A DNA stretch of 7,120 nt from the NCBI GenBank assembly GCA_947165805.1, contig CAMVBT010000128.1:1-7120 (forward strand), written 5' to 3'. The position numbers and the translations under genes are program-made. This stretch comes from an uncultured Clostridia bacterium (GTDB taxonomy: Bacteria; Bacillota; Clostridia; Oscillospirales; Ruminococcaceae). Position 1 is the stretch's first letter. Each line of letters opens with the position of its first letter. The notes under the pieces were generated by a model. That model searched no databases and had not been told where the DNA came from. It was given only the letters and a program-made list of their open reading frames with translations. Shown here piece after piece: positions 5,908 through 7,120 of this stretch.

Positions 5908-5911
5908 AGAA

Positions 5912-7120
5912 ATGGAAAATTTTCTCAAGGGCAAGAAACACGTTCACTTCATAGGCATCGGAGGCAGCGGGATGTTTCCGCTGGCGCAGATACTTCACAA
6001 GCAGGGGTACTATCTGACGGGCTCGGACAACAACGAGACCGAGACTCTGAAAGCCGTGCGGAGCATGGGCATACCCGTATATATGGGGCAGCGCGCGGAG
6101 AATATCGAGGGCGCCGATCTGATCGTTCACACCGCAGCTATAATGGCGGACAATCCGGAGCTCATCGCGGCTAAGGCGAGCGGTGTTCCGGTGATCGAGC
6201 GCTCGGTGCTTCTGGGGCTGATAACGAGTATGTATGACAACGCGGTATGCGTCTGCGGCACTCACGGCAAGACCACCACGACCTCGATGCTGACGCACAT
6301 CTTCCTCGCCGACGGCAACGACCTCTCGGCGGTCATAGGCGGCAAGCTCAAAGCGATAGGCGGCAGCGGCCTGTGCGGTACGAGCGATACCATGGTCTGC
6401 GAGGCCTGCGAGTTCGTGGACACCTTCTTAAAGCTCTATCCCGACACGGCTGTGGTGCTGAATATCGACTGCGACCACCTCGACTATTTCAAGACAATGG
6501 AGAATATGAAGCGCTCCTTTACAAAATTCTGCTCCATGACCACAAAGCTGATAGTCTACAACGGCGGCGACGCCAACACCGTCGAGGCCGTGGGCGCGGC
6601 GGAGACAAACGCGCGGCTCGTGACATTCGGCTGGGACAGCGGCAACGACTGGTACCCCGCGAATATTGAAAAGCTCGACGACTTTGACACGGAGTTCGAC
6701 GTTTACCGCGGCGATGAGAAGCTCGGCAGAGTCACAATAAGAGTCCCCGGACAGCATAATGTTCTGAACGCCGTGGCTGCTGTCGCGGCGGCTGTGGAGA
6801 ACGGCTGCCGGTTCGAGAGCGCGGTAAAGGGGCTCGGCGAGTTCCGTGGAGCCGTGCGGCGCTTTGAGAAGCTCGCGGAAGTGAACGGTATCACGTTCGT
6901 TGACGATTACGCGCACCACCCGACAGAGGTGAAGTCCCTGCTCGAAACGGCGAAGGCTATGAACTTCCGGCGTGTGTGGGCTGTGCATCAGCCGTTCACA
7001 TACTCGCGCACGGCGACCCTGCTGAACGAGTTCGCAGAGGCTCTGGGCATAGCCGACAGGGTAGTGCTGACCGAAATAATGGGCAGTCGCGAGAAAAACA
7101 CCTATAATATATATTCCAAA
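5912..7120 (+). CDS. murC: UDP-N-acetylmuramate--L-alanine ligase, C-terminus beyond window
   Basis: MurC attaches L-Ala to UDP-MurNAc with ATP, the first amino-acid step of peptidoglycan stem synthesis in the cytosol. The 403 residues present cover most of the protein (usually about 450-480). The Rossmann UDP-binding domain has HFIGIGGSGM (12-21) and GSD (37-39). The ATP-binding Mur domain has the P-loop GTHGKTTTT (116-124), the acidic EACEFVDTFL (164-173), NIDCDHLDYF (184-193) and GQHNVLNAVAA (280-290). The C-terminal domain starts with FRGAVRRFE (311-319), DDYAHHPTEV (331-340) and QPFTYSRT (360-367). All motifs are intact. The ATG at 5912 fits the family start, 11 codons before FIGIGG. It has no Shine-Dalgarno sequence; the upstream bases are tandem repeats. 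The in-frame region upstream is open to a TAA at 5783-5785 but has no ATG, GTG or TTG. spoVG is divergent from it, and the promoter is not clear. Confidence 0.96.
   Translation, partial: MENFLKGKKHVHFIGIGGSGMFPLAQILHKQGYYLTGSDNNETETLKAVRSMGIPVYMGQRAENIEGADLIVHTAAIMADNPELIAAKASGVPVIERSVLLGLITSMYDNAVCVCGTHGKTTTTSMLTHIFLADGNDLSAVIGGKLKAIGGSGLCGTSDTMVCEACEFVDTFLKLYPDTAVVLNIDCDHLDYFKTMENMKRSFTKFCSMTTKLIVYNGGDANTVEAVGAAETNARLVTFGWDSGNDWYPANIEKLDDFDTEFDVYRGDEKLGRVTIRVPGQHNVLNAVAAVAAAVENGCRFESAVKGLGEFRGAVRRFEKLAEVNGITFVDDYAHHPTEVKSLLETAKAMNFRRVWAVHQPFTYSRTATLLNEFAEALGIADRVVLTEIMGSREKNTYNIYSK

Noticed and set aside
5662..5934. N-terminal extension of SpoVG to 5934
   Set aside because: SpoVG homology begins exactly at the Met encoded at 5661, which has a good ribosome binding site; the extension crosses the repeat element and promoter region.
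6247..6669. Plus-strand frame inside murC
   Set aside because: It is an Arg/His-rich out-of-frame reading of the murC ATP-binding domain.

Overview
The window looks like core chromosome of a Gram-positive, spore-former-related Clostridia, most likely a Ruminococcus-like member of the Oscillospiraceae. This is inferred from SpoVG, a NudF-type Nudix hydrolase, a DUF1934 (YwiB-type) gene directly before argS as in Bacillus, AGGAG-type ribosome binding sites, and GC-rich genes that still use ATA for isoleucine very often. I see no phage, insertion sequence, CRISPR array, RNA gene or defence system.

Layout. Positions 1-189 hold a possible terminator and a strong SigA-type promoter with an extended -10. 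A run of six plus-strand genes follows (190-5409): a D-Ala-D-Ala ligase-like protein, a DUF1934 protein, arginyl-tRNA synthetase (argS), a 308-residue protein resembling the N-terminal modules of methionine synthase, a small four-helix membrane protein, and an ADP-ribose pyrophosphatase (nudF). On the minus strand, spoVG (5377-5661) converges on nudF and overlaps its 3' end by 33 bp. After a 250-bp intergenic region rich in repeats, murC (5912 to the window end) runs on the plus strand without its C-terminus.

How the genes relate. Two are clear housekeeping enzymes: ArgS charges tRNA-Arg, and MurC adds L-Ala to UDP-MurNAc. NudF hydrolyses ADP-ribose, and SpoVG is a small nucleic-acid-binding regulator linked to sporulation and envelope functions. 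The ligase-like protein would belong to the same peptidoglycan pathway as MurC, but it appears catalytically dead.

The most interesting points are these. (1) The Ddl-like protein has lost its ATP lysine and all three Mg2+ ligands but keeps the D-Ala side of the site. (2) The gene after argS looks like a degenerate homocysteine/pterin double-barrel protein without its zinc cysteines. (3) A repeat-type insert (24-bp hairpin plus three 18-bp repeats) sits immediately before murC, which has no normal ribosome binding site of its own. (4) Two genes end in different heptamer repeats, each placing a stop codon in all three frames.
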